Below the pieces are notes generated by a model. It searched no databases, was not told the DNA's origin, and worked only from the letters and a program-made list of their open reading frames with translations. From Paraburkholderia fynbosensis (GTDB taxonomy: Bacteria > Pseudomonadota > Gammaproteobacteria > Burkholderiales > Burkholderiaceae), in assembly GCF_902859935.1 (NCBI RefSeq), contig NZ_CADIKI010000006.1:62001-126000 (forward strand): 64,000 nt of DNA. Reading direction: 5' to 3'. This document shows, piece by piece, positions 8,260-17,392 of the stretch (position 1 is the first letter of the stretch; each line of letters opens with the position of its first letter). Both the position numbers and the translations under genes were made by a program.

Positions 8260-9783
8260 TTACTTTGCGACCGGCATCGTGAATTCCGCGCCCTTCGCAA
8301 TGCTGTCCGGCCAGCGCTGCATGATGCTCTTGTAGCGCGTATAGAAGCGCACACCCTCTTCGCCATACGCATGGTGATCGCCGAATAGCGAACGCTTCCA
8401 GCCGCCGAACGAGTGCCACGCCATCGGCACCGGAATCGGCACGTTGATGCCGACCATGCCCACCTGAATCTGCCGGCCGAACGCCCGGGCAACGCCGCCA
8501 TCCGAGGTGAAGAGCGACACGCCGTTGCCGAACTCATGCGCGTTGATCAACTCGACGGCGCTCGCGAAATCGGGCACTCGCACGACCGCCAGCACCGGGC
8601 CGAAGATCTCTTCCTTGTAGATCTTCATCTGCGTGCCGACGTTGTCGAACAACGTGCCGCCGATGAAGAAGCCTTCCTCCGCCGCCACCGGATGCGCGCG
8701 ACCGTCGACGATCAGCTTCGCGCCTTCCGCCTCGCCCGAGGCGATATAGCCGGCCACCTTGGCTTTATGTTCGGCGGTCACCAACGGTCCCATCTCGGCG
8801 TCGAGGTGCTCGCCATTCTTGATGACGAGCGATTTGACGCGCGGCACCAGCTTGTCGATCAACCGGTCGGCGACATTGCCCACTGCTACCGCGACCGAGA
8901 TCGCCATGCAACGCTCGCCCGCCGACCCATACGCGGCGCCGATCAGCGCATCGACCGCCTGATCGAGATCGGCGTCCGGCATCACCACGAGGTGATTTTT
9001 CGCGCCGCCCAGCGCCTGCACGCGCTTGCCGTGCTTCGACGCTTCCGTGTGAATGTATTCGGCGATCGGCGTGGAGCCCACGAATGACAGCGCCGCGACA
9101 TCCGGGTGTTCGATCAATGCATCGACGGCCACCTTGTCGCCGTTCACCACATTGAATACGCCGTCCGGCAGCCCTGCTTCCTTCAGCAATTCGGCGATCC
9201 GCAGCGACGCCGACGGATCGCGCTCCGACGGCTTCAGCACGAACGTGTTGCCGCATGCGAGCGCGATCGGGAACATCCACATCGGCACCATCACCGGGAA
9301 ATTGAACGGCGTAATGCCCGCGACCACACCGAGCGGCTGGCGCAGATTCCAGTTGTCGATGCCACCGCCGATCTGGTCGGTGAAGTCGGTCTTCAACAGG
9401 TTCGGGATTCCGCACGCGAACTCGACCACTTCGATGCCGCGCACCACTTCGCCTTGCGCGTCCGTGAACACCTTGCCGTGTTCGCGCGTGATCAGCATCG
9501 CGAGTTCGTCGTGATGCTGATTCAGCAGTTCCTTGAATTTGAACAGGATGCGGGCGCGCTTGAGCGGCGCCGTTTCGCTCCACGCGGCAAACGCGCCCTT
9601 CGCAGCTTTGACGGCCGCGTCCACTTCTTCGACCGAAGCCAGCGCGACCGAACCGCTCACCTTGCCTGTCGCGGGATTGAACACGTCCTTGAAGCGGCCG
9701 CTCGTCGGCTCGACCGGCGCACCGCCGATGTAATGACCCAGTTGCCGCACCGACAGTTGCGCTTCTTTGTTCGCTACATTCAT
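8260..9783 (-). CDS. mmsA: CoA-acylating methylmalonate-semialdehyde dehydrogenase
   Basis: A 507-residue aldehyde dehydrogenase that converts methylmalonate or malonate semialdehyde plus CoA and NAD to propionyl- or acetyl-CoA, the end step of valine and myo-inositol breakdown. Cys292 in GSAGERCMA is the nucleophile. The usual Glu general base (ELGGKS in ordinary ALDHs) is replaced by ALGGAKNH near 257-264, the hallmark of the CoA-acylating subgroup. The ending [23 protein letters not shown] is typical of MmsA. The ATG complementary to 9781-9783 gives the family length. No mmsB partner is next to it in this window. Confidence 0.93.
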   Translation of the reverse strand: MNVANKEAQLSVRQLGHYIGGAPVEPTSGRFKDVFNPATGKVSGSVALASVEEVDAAVKAAKGAFAAWSETAPLKRARILFKFKELLNQHHDELAMLITREHGKVFTDAQGEVVRGIEVVEFACGIPNLLKTDFTDQIGGGIDNWNLRQPLGVVAGITPFNFPVMVPMWMFPIALACGNTFVLKPSERDPSASLRIAELLKEAGLPDGVFNVVNGDKVAVDALIEHPDVAALSFVGSTPIAEYIHTEASKHGKRVQALGGAKNHLVVMPDADLDQAVDALIGAAYGSAGERCMAISVAVAVGNVADRLIDKLVPRVKSLVIKNGEHLDAEMGPLVTAEHKAKVAGYIASGEAEGAKLIVDGRAHPVAAEEGFFIGGTLFDNVGTQMKIYKEEIFGPVLAVVRVPDFASAVELINAHEFGNGVSLFTSDGGVARAFGRQIQVGMVGINVPIPVPMAWHSFGGWKRSLFGDHHAYGEEGVRFYTRYKSIMQRWPDSIAKGAEFTMPVAK

Positions 9784-10062
9784 GTTCTGACCTCGTGTTC
9801 GGGATAGGCCACGGCGCTTCGCCCTCGGGCCGTGAGCAAGAAATATCGGGCTGCGTCGCACAGCGTATGAAAGCGGCGGGCCGCCCGCCGCGCTGGCTTC
9901 ATGAAGACCCGCCAACTGTATCGACGGCGCCGATCATATTCCCGATACAGCGCGATAGAACCGCGCCTCACTGTATTGTTTTTGGCGCCGCAACTGTCAT
10001 GGAGCCGCACGCGCGGCAGCGAAGCGATACGCAAACGCGGACGGCCCGCGACGCGCAGAGCG

Positions 10063-11019
10063 TCAAAACCCGCCCACACCCCGCGTGACGAGCGCATACG
10101 GTCCGCACGTCAACTGCTCCCTGAGGAATTCGATGCACACCTGAATCTTCGCCGACGACGACAGCCGCTCCGCCGTCACCGCCCACACGTCGGCGGGCTG
10201 CTGGTAGTCCGGCAGCACGCGCACCAGTTCGCCGGCGCGCAGACTTTCGGCCACATCCCAGATCGACACCATCACCACGCCGTAGCCGTCCTTGGCCCAT
10301 TGCACGACGATATCGCTGAGATTCGACGCGACCGTGCCCGTCACCTTCACGCTCTTTTCGCCATCCGGTCCGGCCAGGCGCCAGACGCCGAAGCGATCAT
10401 CGCGGCCGCGAAACAGCAGGCAGTCGTGTTGCGTCAGTTCGCCCAGATCGGCCGGTGTGCCGCGCCGCTCGAGATATGCGGGCGACGCACAAAGAATCCG
10501 CGCGCTCTGCACCATCTTGTGTGCAATCAGATGTGGTTCCTGCACTTCCCCGACGCGAACGTCGATGTCGAAATTCTCGCCGACCAGATCGGCGCGCCGG
10601 TCCAGCAACTCCAGCCAGATCTCCAGATTCGGATGACGCTCGCGCAGCATCGCGAGAATCGGCGACACATGTTTGCGGCCGAGCCGCAGACTCGTGCTGA
10701 TACGCAGCAGCCCGCTCAACTCGGTACGACGATCGGCGAACGCATCGGCCATACCCTGCACGTCATCGAGTATCTTCTGCGCCCACTGCAAAGCGGCTTC
10801 GCCATCGCTTGTCACGCTGACGCGCCGCGTGGTGCGCAGAAACAGCTTCACGCCGAGACTGGCCTCCAGCATCGCGATCCGTTTGCTCACATGCGAGGGC
10901 GACAAGCCCATCTCCGTCGACGCCGCGACGAAGCTGCCTCGCCGCGCGATGTTGCAGAACAGCTGAAGATCACGCAGAAAGGACTCATTGCTGGCTGTGA
11001 GCGCATTCTGATTTTTCAT
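10063..11019 (-). CDS. LysR-family regulator (divergent from the quinate-type cluster)
   Basis: A 318-residue LTTR. The N-terminal winged helix (about residues 15-75) has FCNIARRGSFVAASTEMGLSP and the recognition helix SHVSKRIAMLEASLG. A linker and a periplasmic-binding-like effector domain follow. It reads away from the MHS transporter gene, with a 251-base divergent region between them, the usual arrangement for an LTTR that activates the neighbouring catabolic genes. A dyad CCAGGA-AAG-TCCTGG (11179-11193) lies in this gap. The inducer is probably quinate, shikimate or dehydroquinate, judging from the target genes (inference). Confidence 0.85.
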   Translation of the reverse strand: MKNQNALTASNESFLRDLQLFCNIARRGSFVAASTEMGLSPSHVSKRIAMLEASLGVKLFLRTTRRVSVTSDGEAALQWAQKILDDVQGMADAFADRRTELSGLLRISTSLRLGRKHVSPILAMLRERHPNLEIWLELLDRRADLVGENFDIDVRVGEVQEPHLIAHKMVQSARILCASPAYLERRGTPADLGELTQHDCLLFRGRDDRFGVWRLAGPDGEKSVKVTGTVASNLSDIVVQWAKDGYGVVMVSIWDVAESLRAGELVRVLPDYQQPADVWAVTAERLSSSAKIQVCIEFLREQLTCGPYALVTRGVGGF

Positions 11020-11178
11020 CTGGTCGCATTGTGTCGGTGCAGAAGCACATTACCCTAGCCTCAACGGATTGATCGGGCAAGCCAGGGCAGGCCGGGCGCG
11101 ATGTTCCGTACACCCAGGCACTGGTTAACCCTGTACCGCGGCGCAACAACGACTGGCAACGAACCGCCGGCCAGCCGT

Positions 11179-11193
11179 CCAGGAAAGTCCTGG
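11179..11193. promoter_or_regulatory. Dyad in the lysR/MHS divergent promoter region
   Basis: CCAGGA-AAG-TCCTGG, a perfect 6+6 inverted repeat inside the 251-base gap between the divergent LysR and MHS transporter genes. The regulator itself, or a small hairpin in the leader, could explain it. No clear -10/-35 pair was identified. Confidence 0.3.
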
Positions 11194-11270
11194 CTTGCAT
11201 AGTTTCGATTTCGGCGCGCCAATGAGTCAGCCATAGAAGCTGACAAAAACATTTCTGTTCAGGAGACGAT

Positions 11271-12677
11271 ATGCAAACGAACGCATCAGCGAGCACCCAC
11301 GGGCATGGCTCGCAGGCTCGCAAAGCAACCGCCAGCGGCTGGATCGGCTCGGCGCTCGAGTACTACGATTTCTTTATCTACGCTCAGGCGGCCGCCCTCA
11401 TCTTCCCTCAGCTGTTCTTTCCATCCGGCAACCCGAAGATCGCGATCGTCGCCTCGCTCGCAACCTATGGGGTTGGTTACGTCGCGCGGCCGATCGGTGC
11501 GGTCGTGCTCGGGCATTGGGGCGACACCCACGGCCGCAAGAACGTGCTGCTCGTGTGCATGTTCCTGATGGGCTTCTCGACGATGGCGGTCGGCCTCCTG
11601 CCCACCTACCATCACGTCGGTATGCTCGCGCCGACGCTTCTGGTGGTTCTCCGGCTGATTCAGGGCTTTGCCGTCGCCGGTGAAATCTCGGGCGCAAGCT
11701 CCATGATTCTCGAACACGCGCCATTCGGGCGACGCGGCTACTACGCGAGTTTCACGCTGCAGGGCGTGCAGGCGGGCCAGATTCTCGCCGCCGCCGTGTT
11801 CCTGCCGCTCGCCTACTTCATGGATGACAGTTCGTTCAACTCGTGGGGCTGGCGGATTCCGTTCCTGCTCAGCGCGCTGGTGCTGATCGCCGGCTACTAC
11901 ATTCGCCGCGAGGTGGAGGAAACGCCCGCCTTCGCCAAGGAAGACGCGAGCGGCAACGTGCCGAGGTCGCCGATCGTCGAAGCCTTCCGCTACAACTGGG
12001 GCGACATGCTGCGCGTGGTCGGCTGCTCGCTGATGAACGTGATTCCCGTCGTCGCCACGATCTTCGGCGCAGCGTATGCGGTGCAGCAGTCTTACGGTAT
12101 CGGCTTCTCCAAGAGCGTCTATCTGTGGATTCCGGTGGTCGGCAACATAGTCGCGGTGCTGGTGATTCCGTATGTGGGCAATCTGTCGGACCGCATCGGG
12201 CGGCGCCTGCCGATCATCGTCGGGGCGCTCGGCGCGGGCCTGCTCTCGTTCGCGTATCTCTACGCGATCAGCATCCGCAACGTGCCGCTCGCCATGGTCA
12301 TGTCGGTCCTCATGTGGGGCATCATCTATCAAGGCTATAACGCGATCTTCCCGAGCTTTTATCCGGAACTGTTCCCGACCCGCTCGCGCGTGTCCGCGAT
12401 GGCGATCGGCCAGAACATCGGCACGACGATCACCGCACTTCTGCCGGCCCTGTTCGCCTACGTCGCGCCGCCCGGATCGCACAACATCCCGCTCACCATC
12501 GGCGCGATCACGTTCGGCATCACGGTCATCGCGGCGGTCACGGCATGGAGTGCGCGCGAGAACTTCCGCGTCAAGCTGAGCGATCTCGGCGAACCCGGCG
12601 CGGTGCCGATCGACAAGCACAGCTATGAAACGCTGCGCGCGCAGACCATGGCCGACGCAAAAAAAGCCGTCGCGTGA
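11271..12677 (+). CDS. MHS-family (metabolite:H+ symporter) MFS transporter
   Basis: A 468-residue inner-membrane symporter with 12 helices. The opening ASGWIGSALEYYDFFIYAQAAAL (from residue 21) and the loop signature GHWGDTHGRKNVLL place it in the metabolite:H+ symporter group (ShiA, CitA, KgtP relatives). The Shine-Dalgarno AGGAGA lies nine bases before the ATG. It is the first gene of a run with an oxidoreductase and a type II dehydroquinase, so a shikimate/quinate-like substrate is the best guess. Control by the divergent LysR is likely. Confidence 0.88.
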   Translation: MQTNASASTHGHGSQARKATASGWIGSALEYYDFFIYAQAAALIFPQLFFPSGNPKIAIVASLATYGVGYVARPIGAVVLGHWGDTHGRKNVLLVCMFLMGFSTMAVGLLPTYHHVGMLAPTLLVVLRLIQGFAVAGEISGASSMILEHAPFGRRGYYASFTLQGVQAGQILAAAVFLPLAYFMDDSSFNSWGWRIPFLLSALVLIAGYYIRREVEETPAFAKEDASGNVPRSPIVEAFRYNWGDMLRVVGCSLMNVIPVVATIFGAAYAVQQSYGIGFSKSVYLWIPVVGNIVAVLVIPYVGNLSDRIGRRLPIIVGALGAGLLSFAYLYAISIRNVPLAMVMSVLMWGIIYQGYNAIFPSFYPELFPTRSRVSAMAIGQNIGTTITALLPALFAYVAPPGSHNIPLTIGAITFGITVIAAVTAWSARENFRVKLSDLGEPGAVPIDKHSYETLRAQTMADAKKAVA

Positions 12678-12723
12678 GCCCAGACGCTCACGCATCCGAT
12701 CGCAACCGCACAGGACCCGATTC

Positions 12724-13791
12724 ATGAACAGGACGCGGATCGCCGTGGCTGGCGCGGGCTATATCGGCCGCGCGCATATGGCCGTCGCACAACAGAGCGG
12801 CACGTGCACGCTGTCGGCGATCGTCGACCCTTCGCCGGCGGCCGGGCCAATCGCGGCCCAGGCCGGCGTGCCGCTCTACCGCACGCTCGACGAACTGATC
12901 GAACGGGACCGTCCGGACGGTGTGATTCTCGCCACGCCGAACCAGTTGCATGTGGAGCATGCGTTGGCCTGCCTCGCGGCCGGCGTGCCGACGCTGCTCG
13001 AAAAGCCGATCGCGCCGACCGTCGATGAAGCGGAGATGCTGGTCGGCGAAGTCGAACGCAGCGGTGTGCCATTGCTGATCGGCCATCACCGCGCGCATAG
13101 TCCGATCATGGCGCGCGCGCGGCAACTGATCGACGAAGGCCGCCTCGGCAAACTGGTCGCGGTGATGGGCAGCGCGGTGTTTTTCAAACCCGACCAGTAC
13201 TTCTCCGACGCCGAATGGCGGCGCGAGCCGGGCGGCGGCCCGATTCTGCTGAACATGATTCACGAGGTGCACAACCTGCGCATGCTGTGCGGCGACATCG
13301 TCGCCGTGCAGGCTTTTTCATCGCATGCGACGCGCGGCTTTCCGGTCGAAGACACCGTCGCGATCAACCTGCGTTTCGCGAGCGGCGCGCTCGGCAGCTT
13401 CATGCTGTCGGACACCGCAGCGAGCGCGCGCAGCTGGGAACAGACTTCGCAGGAAAACAAGGCCTACCCGTCGTATCCGGACGAAGACTGCTATGTGATC
13501 GCGGGAACGTTCGGTTCGTTGTCCGTGCCGACCATGCGCCTGAAAACGTACGGCAAAGCCGAGGACCGGTCGTGGTGGAAGCCGTTCGAGGTGAGCGTCG
13601 CCGCCATGACGCGCGACGATCCGCTCAAGCTGCAACTGGCACATTTCGAACGCGTGATTCGCCGCGAAACGGAGCCGCTCGTAAGCGCCCGGGATGGCTT
13701 GCAGAATCTGCGCATTACCGAGGCCATCGCCGAAGCCGCGAACGCGGGCTCGGTCGTGGACACCACGCCTGCCGTCGCGTCGGCTCGTTAA
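12724..13791 (+). CDS. Gfo/Idh/MocA-family NAD(P)-dependent oxidoreductase
   Basis: A 355-residue dehydrogenase with an N-terminal Rossmann fold (RIAVAGAGYIGRAHMAVAQQ, GxGxxG type, from about residue 4). The family's EKP motif follows as TLLEKPIAPT at about residue 93-102. A C-terminal substrate domain contains GGGPILLNMIHEVHNLRML, with the catalytic His in the usual helix. It lies 46 bases after the transporter and 54 before aroQ. It may oxidise a quinate- or shikimate-related hydroxy acid to a dehydroquinate-like product, in place of the PQQ- or SDR-type dehydrogenases (inference from context). Confidence 0.85.
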   Translation: MNRTRIAVAGAGYIGRAHMAVAQQSGTCTLSAIVDPSPAAGPIAAQAGVPLYRTLDELIERDRPDGVILATPNQLHVEHALACLAAGVPTLLEKPIAPTVDEAEMLVGEVERSGVPLLIGHHRAHSPIMARARQLIDEGRLGKLVAVMGSAVFFKPDQYFSDAEWRREPGGGPILLNMIHEVHNLRMLCGDIVAVQAFSSHATRGFPVEDTVAINLRFASGALGSFMLSDTAASARSWEQTSQENKAYPSYPDEDCYVIAGTFGSLSVPTMRLKTYGKAEDRSWWKPFEVSVAAMTRDDPLKLQLAHFERVIRRETEPLVSARDGLQNLRITEAIAEAANAGSVVDTTPAVASAR

Positions 13792-13845
13792 ATCCGTGCG
13801 GCGCGCGCCGCGCCGCGCCGGCAAACTCATTCTTCAGGATCCCAG

Positions 13846-14283
13846 ATGAAAACGTTCGTGATGCTGCATGGCATCAACCACAACATGTTCGGCAAGCGTG
13901 ATCCGGCGCAATACGGCACCATCACGCTCGCTGAAATCGACAGCAAGCTGCAGACGTTGGGCACGGAACTGGGCGTTCACGTGCAAAGCTTCCAGACCAA
14001 CAGCGAAGCCGCCATGTGCGAGCGCATTCACCAGGCGTTCACCGACAACGTCGACGGCGTGCTCATCAACGCCGGCGCATGGACGCACTACAGCTACGGG
14101 ATTCGCGACGCGCTCGCCATTCTGGTGGTGCCGGTGGTCGAAATCCACATGTCGAACATTCACGCGCGCGAAGCGTTCCGGCATCAGTCGGTGTTCGCGG
14201 AGATCGTCAAAGGGCAGATTTGCGGCTTTGGCGTCGACAGTTATCTGCTTGGGCTACGCGCGGCCGTGTCGGCGGCAGCCTAG
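13846..14283 (+). CDS. aroQ: Type II 3-dehydroquinate dehydratase, divergent (catabolic) form
   Basis: A 145-residue type II dehydroquinase, which removes water from 3-dehydroquinate to give 3-dehydroshikimate; normally a dodecamer. Arg18 and Tyr23 (GKRDPAQYG) match the catalytic lid pair. Asn75 and His81 (NAGAWTHYS) and His101 (EIHMSNIHARE) match the substrate-binding residues of the family. The normally invariant NGPNLN opening is HGINHN here, so the protein is clearly diverged. It sits last in an operon with a transporter and a dehydrogenase, which argues for a catabolic role rather than aromatic amino acid synthesis. Confidence 0.88.
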   Translation: MKTFVMLHGINHNMFGKRDPAQYGTITLAEIDSKLQTLGTELGVHVQSFQTNSEAAMCERIHQAFTDNVDGVLINAGAWTHYSYGIRDALAILVVPVVEIHMSNIHAREAFRHQSVFAEIVKGQICGFGVDSYLLGLRAAVSAAA

Positions 14284-14356
14284 ATCACGGCGAGTGCCCG
14301 GTGTTGCGCGAAGATTCTTTTCACGTACGCAACGCCACGCCGTGTGTGCTGCGCCG

Positions 14357-15475
14357 TTAGCGCCATTGTTCGGTCAGTTCGTTGGCCAGCACCATCTTCT
14401 CGCGCACCACGTCGACCAATGCGGCATCGACGCCGCCCTGCGCTTTCAGGAACTTCAGCGCGGCGGAATGCACCGTGCGCATCGCGCGCCCGTCGATCCC
14501 CGCCATACGCGCCGCGCTGCGCCGCGTTTCTTCGACCAGATCGCGGGCGCTGCCGAAGTCGGGCGACAACCCGCTCTGCGCCTCGAACGCTGCGCGCAAT
14601 CCGGCCGCATAGTCGCGCGACTGGCCGAGCCGGTCGATATCGATCAGCAGATCGACACCTTCGACCATTCGCAACGCGCAGAGAATCCACAACGCGACGA
14701 ACGCCCGATAGGCGTTATTTCCTTCCGCCGTGCGCGCGTATTGCTCACATGCCATCGCATAGGCGTCATCCGGCATCGATCCTACGGGCGGCAAGCTCGC
14801 GCCGCAAACGTCGATCGCCTGCCTGACCAGCGGGTCCGACTGATTCAGACCGAGTACACGAAACGGCGCGGCCACGAAAAACGGATTGCTCCATTGCTGA
14901 CTGAGCAGCCATCCCGATGCGAATTGCGACGCGGGATTGCGCAGCACGCCCACGTGCATCGTTTCCGGAAAGGCCTGCTTCAACCAGGGCAGCCGGCCCG
15001 ACGAGCGGCAAAACTTGAAGACCGGCACGCTGCCCTGTCCGACGGTCCGTTCGCACAGATTGCGCAAATAGGCCTGTAAATCAGGGAACTCCGCATCCGG
15101 CGCGCTCGCGAATCGATCGATGCTGAAACGTTTGCGATAGCCGACCACGCCGCGCGCGCTGTCCAGAAGAAACGGGCGGTACTCGTCGAAGTACGGCGCG
15201 GCGAGCGGCGGATGCCCCGAGGTCAGCGTGGGACGGGAAGCGGCCACCTCGGCGAGGCTCAGTTCGGCCAGCACGTTGCTGAGCGGTTCATAAAAGCCGG
15301 TTGCCGCGTCGAGCTCTCGCAGACGGGACCAGACCCACGTGCCCGCGCTGCGCCAGCCCGTGTGCAGAAATACCGCCTGTTTCAGTACACTTTTCTGCAC
15401 GACATCGTTCAATCGGGAAACCGGTTCGTTAGCGGCGTTCGACGGACTGTTCGACGGCCCTTGTGACAACGGCAT
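14357..15475 (-). CDS. Sulfotransferase-like protein of unknown substrate
   Basis: A 372-residue protein. Near residue 36 it reads FLHTGWRSAGTWVWSRL, resembling the 5'-phosphosulfate-binding loop of PAPS-dependent sulfotransferases (hydrophobic strand, small residues plus S/T-W). Around residue 165-195 it has FPETMHVGVLRNPASQFASGW, resembling the 3'-phosphate-binding strand and helix (RNPxxxxxSxW). No signal peptide is apparent. Such proteins are often tied to surface-glycan or lipid modification, but nothing in the neighbourhood names a substrate. It converges on aroQ (74 bases apart) and is divergent from a LysR gene. Confidence 0.6.
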   Translation of the reverse strand: MPLSQGPSNSPSNAANEPVSRLNDVVQKSVLKQAVFLHTGWRSAGTWVWSRLRELDAATGFYEPLSNVLAELSLAEVAASRPTLTSGHPPLAAPYFDEYRPFLLDSARGVVGYRKRFSIDRFASAPDAEFPDLQAYLRNLCERTVGQGSVPVFKFCRSSGRLPWLKQAFPETMHVGVLRNPASQFASGWLLSQQWSNPFFVAAPFRVLGLNQSDPLVRQAIDVCGASLPPVGSMPDDAYAMACEQYARTAEGNNAYRAFVALWILCALRMVEGVDLLIDIDRLGQSRDYAAGLRAAFEAQSGLSPDFGSARDLVEETRRSAARMAGIDGRAMRTVHSAALKFLKAQGGVDAALVDVVREKMVLANELTEQWR

Positions 15476-15700
15476 GGGACTTCTCTTCTGAAAGCGACAA
15501 CGATTCGATGGAAAGCGGACACTGCCCGCGGCGCTTCATGGCGCCTCGTACTTGAGGGTCGGCCTGTCCGCTTCGTGACGGAAACATCACTTTACCTTGC
15601 GAGGCCGTGCCGCGTTCGCCTGCATGCATAGTCGACGCTAATGGATCGGCGCAGCCAAACGCATTATGCTGCCAGACTTGGGCACTCTTCCATTGCTGAC

Positions 15701-16606
15701 ATGAACGATTCGGCCGATATCCGCTTCCTGCTCACCCTCCGCGAAAGCGGCAGCCTGATCGCCGCGGCGCGCAAACTGGGACTGTCGCCGTCGGCTGTCA
15801 CGCAGCGCCTCCAGCAACTCGAAAAGAAGCTGGGCGCGCAGCTGGTGAACCGCAGTGCGCGCCGCCTGCAATTCACGGAAGAAGGCTCGCTACTGTGCGA
15901 ACGCGGCGCCGAACTCGTCGAACAGTTCGACGCGTTGTTCGACGACTTGCAGATGCGCCGCGGCGGTCTCGTCGGTACGCTGAAAATCAATGCACCGCTG
16001 GGATTCGGGCGGCGCCATCTCGCGCCCGTGATCGGCGAGTTCCAGCAACAGAATCCGGATATCGATGTCGCGCTCACGCTCTCCGACCGGCCTTTGACCG
16101 ACACGCCGGATCGTTTCGACATCGTCGTGCACATCGGCGAGTTGCGGATTTCGAATCTGGTCGGCCATATGATCGCGCCGAATGCACGCTTCGTCTGCGC
16201 AGCGCCCGCGCTGCTCAAGCGGCTGGGTGCGCCGCAATCGCCGGACGAGTTGAGCAGGCTGCCGTGCATCCTGCTGCGCGAAAATAACGAAGACGTGTCG
16301 CTGTGGCAGTTCAGCAAGGGCCGTATGCGCCGCAGCGTGCGCGTGTCCGCGCACCTGAGTTGCAACGACGGAGACGTGATCCGCGAGTGGGCCTGCCAAG
16401 GACGCGGTGTGATCCTGCGTTCCGAATGGGACGTCGCCGACGATATCGCGAAAGGAAAGCTCGTGCGTTTGCTGCCGGGCTGGAAAGCGCCGGACGCGAA
16501 TGTGATCGCGCTCACCCATCAGCGTGCGGGGCTGCCGGCGCGTACACGTCATTTCATGCAGTACTTGCAGAGTCGATTCAGGCCGCTGCCGCCGTGGCGG
16601 CGGTAG
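15701..16606 (+). CDS. LysR-family regulator
   Basis: A 301-residue LTTR. The winged helix covers about residues 5-62 (FLLTLRESGSLIAAARKLGLS, then PSAVTQRLQQLEKKLG), followed by a two-lobed effector domain. The ATG at 15701 was chosen to give the usual distance to the helix-turn-helix. It is divergent from the sulfotransferase-like gene and 115 bases upstream of the HAD/DSD1 pair on the same strand. Either neighbour could be its target; the D-amino-acid enzyme pair is the more usual partner. Confidence 0.85.
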   Translation: MNDSADIRFLLTLRESGSLIAAARKLGLSPSAVTQRLQQLEKKLGAQLVNRSARRLQFTEEGSLLCERGAELVEQFDALFDDLQMRRGGLVGTLKINAPLGFGRRHLAPVIGEFQQQNPDIDVALTLSDRPLTDTPDRFDIVVHIGELRISNLVGHMIAPNARFVCAAPALLKRLGAPQSPDELSRLPCILLRENNEDVSLWQFSKGRMRRSVRVSAHLSCNDGDVIREWACQGRGVILRSEWDVADDIAKGKLVRLLPGWKAPDANVIALTHQRAGLPARTRHFMQYLQSRFRPLPPWRR

Positions 16607-16721
16607 TCCCAGCAAGCCATGCGGTCAATTCAGTTTCACTGAATCTATGAATTACTTCATCTAAACGCCCGACCACCGACGAAACTTTATAATCGACTCA
16701 CCGTTCACCGCCGGTTCGATC

Positions 16722-17363
16722 ATGATGCCCGCCGCCTACCCCAAAGCAGTCCTCTTCGACCTTCTCACCGCGCTGCTCGACTCGTGGACTTCATGGAATC
16801 ACGCGGCGGGCTCCGAACAGGCGGGCCGCGCATGGCGAGCCGCCTATTTGCGTCTGACTTATGGCTGCGGCCGCTACGTCGCATATGAGCAACTGGTGCG
16901 CGAAGCCGCCGCGCAAGTCGGCCTGCACGACGGCGCCGCGCATGCGCTCGAGGCAAGCTGGCTCAACCTGACGCCCTGGCAAGGCGCACTCGACGCGCTG
17001 CGCGCACTCGAGCCGCACTGCAAGCTCGCGGTCGTCACCAATTGCTCTACCCGCCTCGGCACTCGGGCAGCCAACCTGTTCCCGAGCCGCTGGGACGCAA
17101 TCGTGACCGCCGAAGAAACCGGTGTCTACAAGCCGGACCCGCAACCGTACCGGCTCGCGCTCGCGAAACTCGGCGTTCAGGCCCACGAAGCCGCGTTCGT
17201 GGCCGGCTCCAGCTACGACATGTTCGGCACCGCCGCCGTCGGCTTGCGTACATACTGGCACAACCATGTCGGCCTGCCGCTCGTCGCGGGTGCGCAGGCG
17301 CCCGAGATCGAAGCGCCCACGCTCGACTCGCTCATCCCGTGGCTCGGCCGTTTCGGCCTGTGA
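16722..17363 (+). CDS. HAD-superfamily hydrolase
   Basis: A 213-residue haloacid dehalogenase-fold protein. Motif I reads AVLFDLLTALLDSW, giving the nucleophile Asp near residue 13, while the second Asp of the phosphatase DxD pattern is Leu. This resembles the dehalogenase-type motif (DxxGT) more than the phosphatase one. Motif II is VVTNCST, motif III the Lys in GVYKPDPQPY, and motif IV is relaxed (FVAGSSYDMFGTAAVGL). It lies 29 bases before a DSD1-type aldolase/dehydratase gene and is presumably co-transcribed. The missing second Asp makes a phosphatase role doubtful. Confidence 0.8.
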   Translation: MMPAAYPKAVLFDLLTALLDSWTSWNHAAGSEQAGRAWRAAYLRLTYGCGRYVAYEQLVREAAAQVGLHDGAAHALEASWLNLTPWQGALDALRALEPHCKLAVVTNCSTRLGTRAANLFPSRWDAIVTAEETGVYKPDPQPYRLALAKLGVQAHEAAFVAGSSYDMFGTAAVGLRTYWHNHVGLPLVAGAQAPEIEAPTLDSLIPWLGRFGL

Positions 17364-17392
17364 GCCCACATCACTTCCATCCCGGTGACAGC

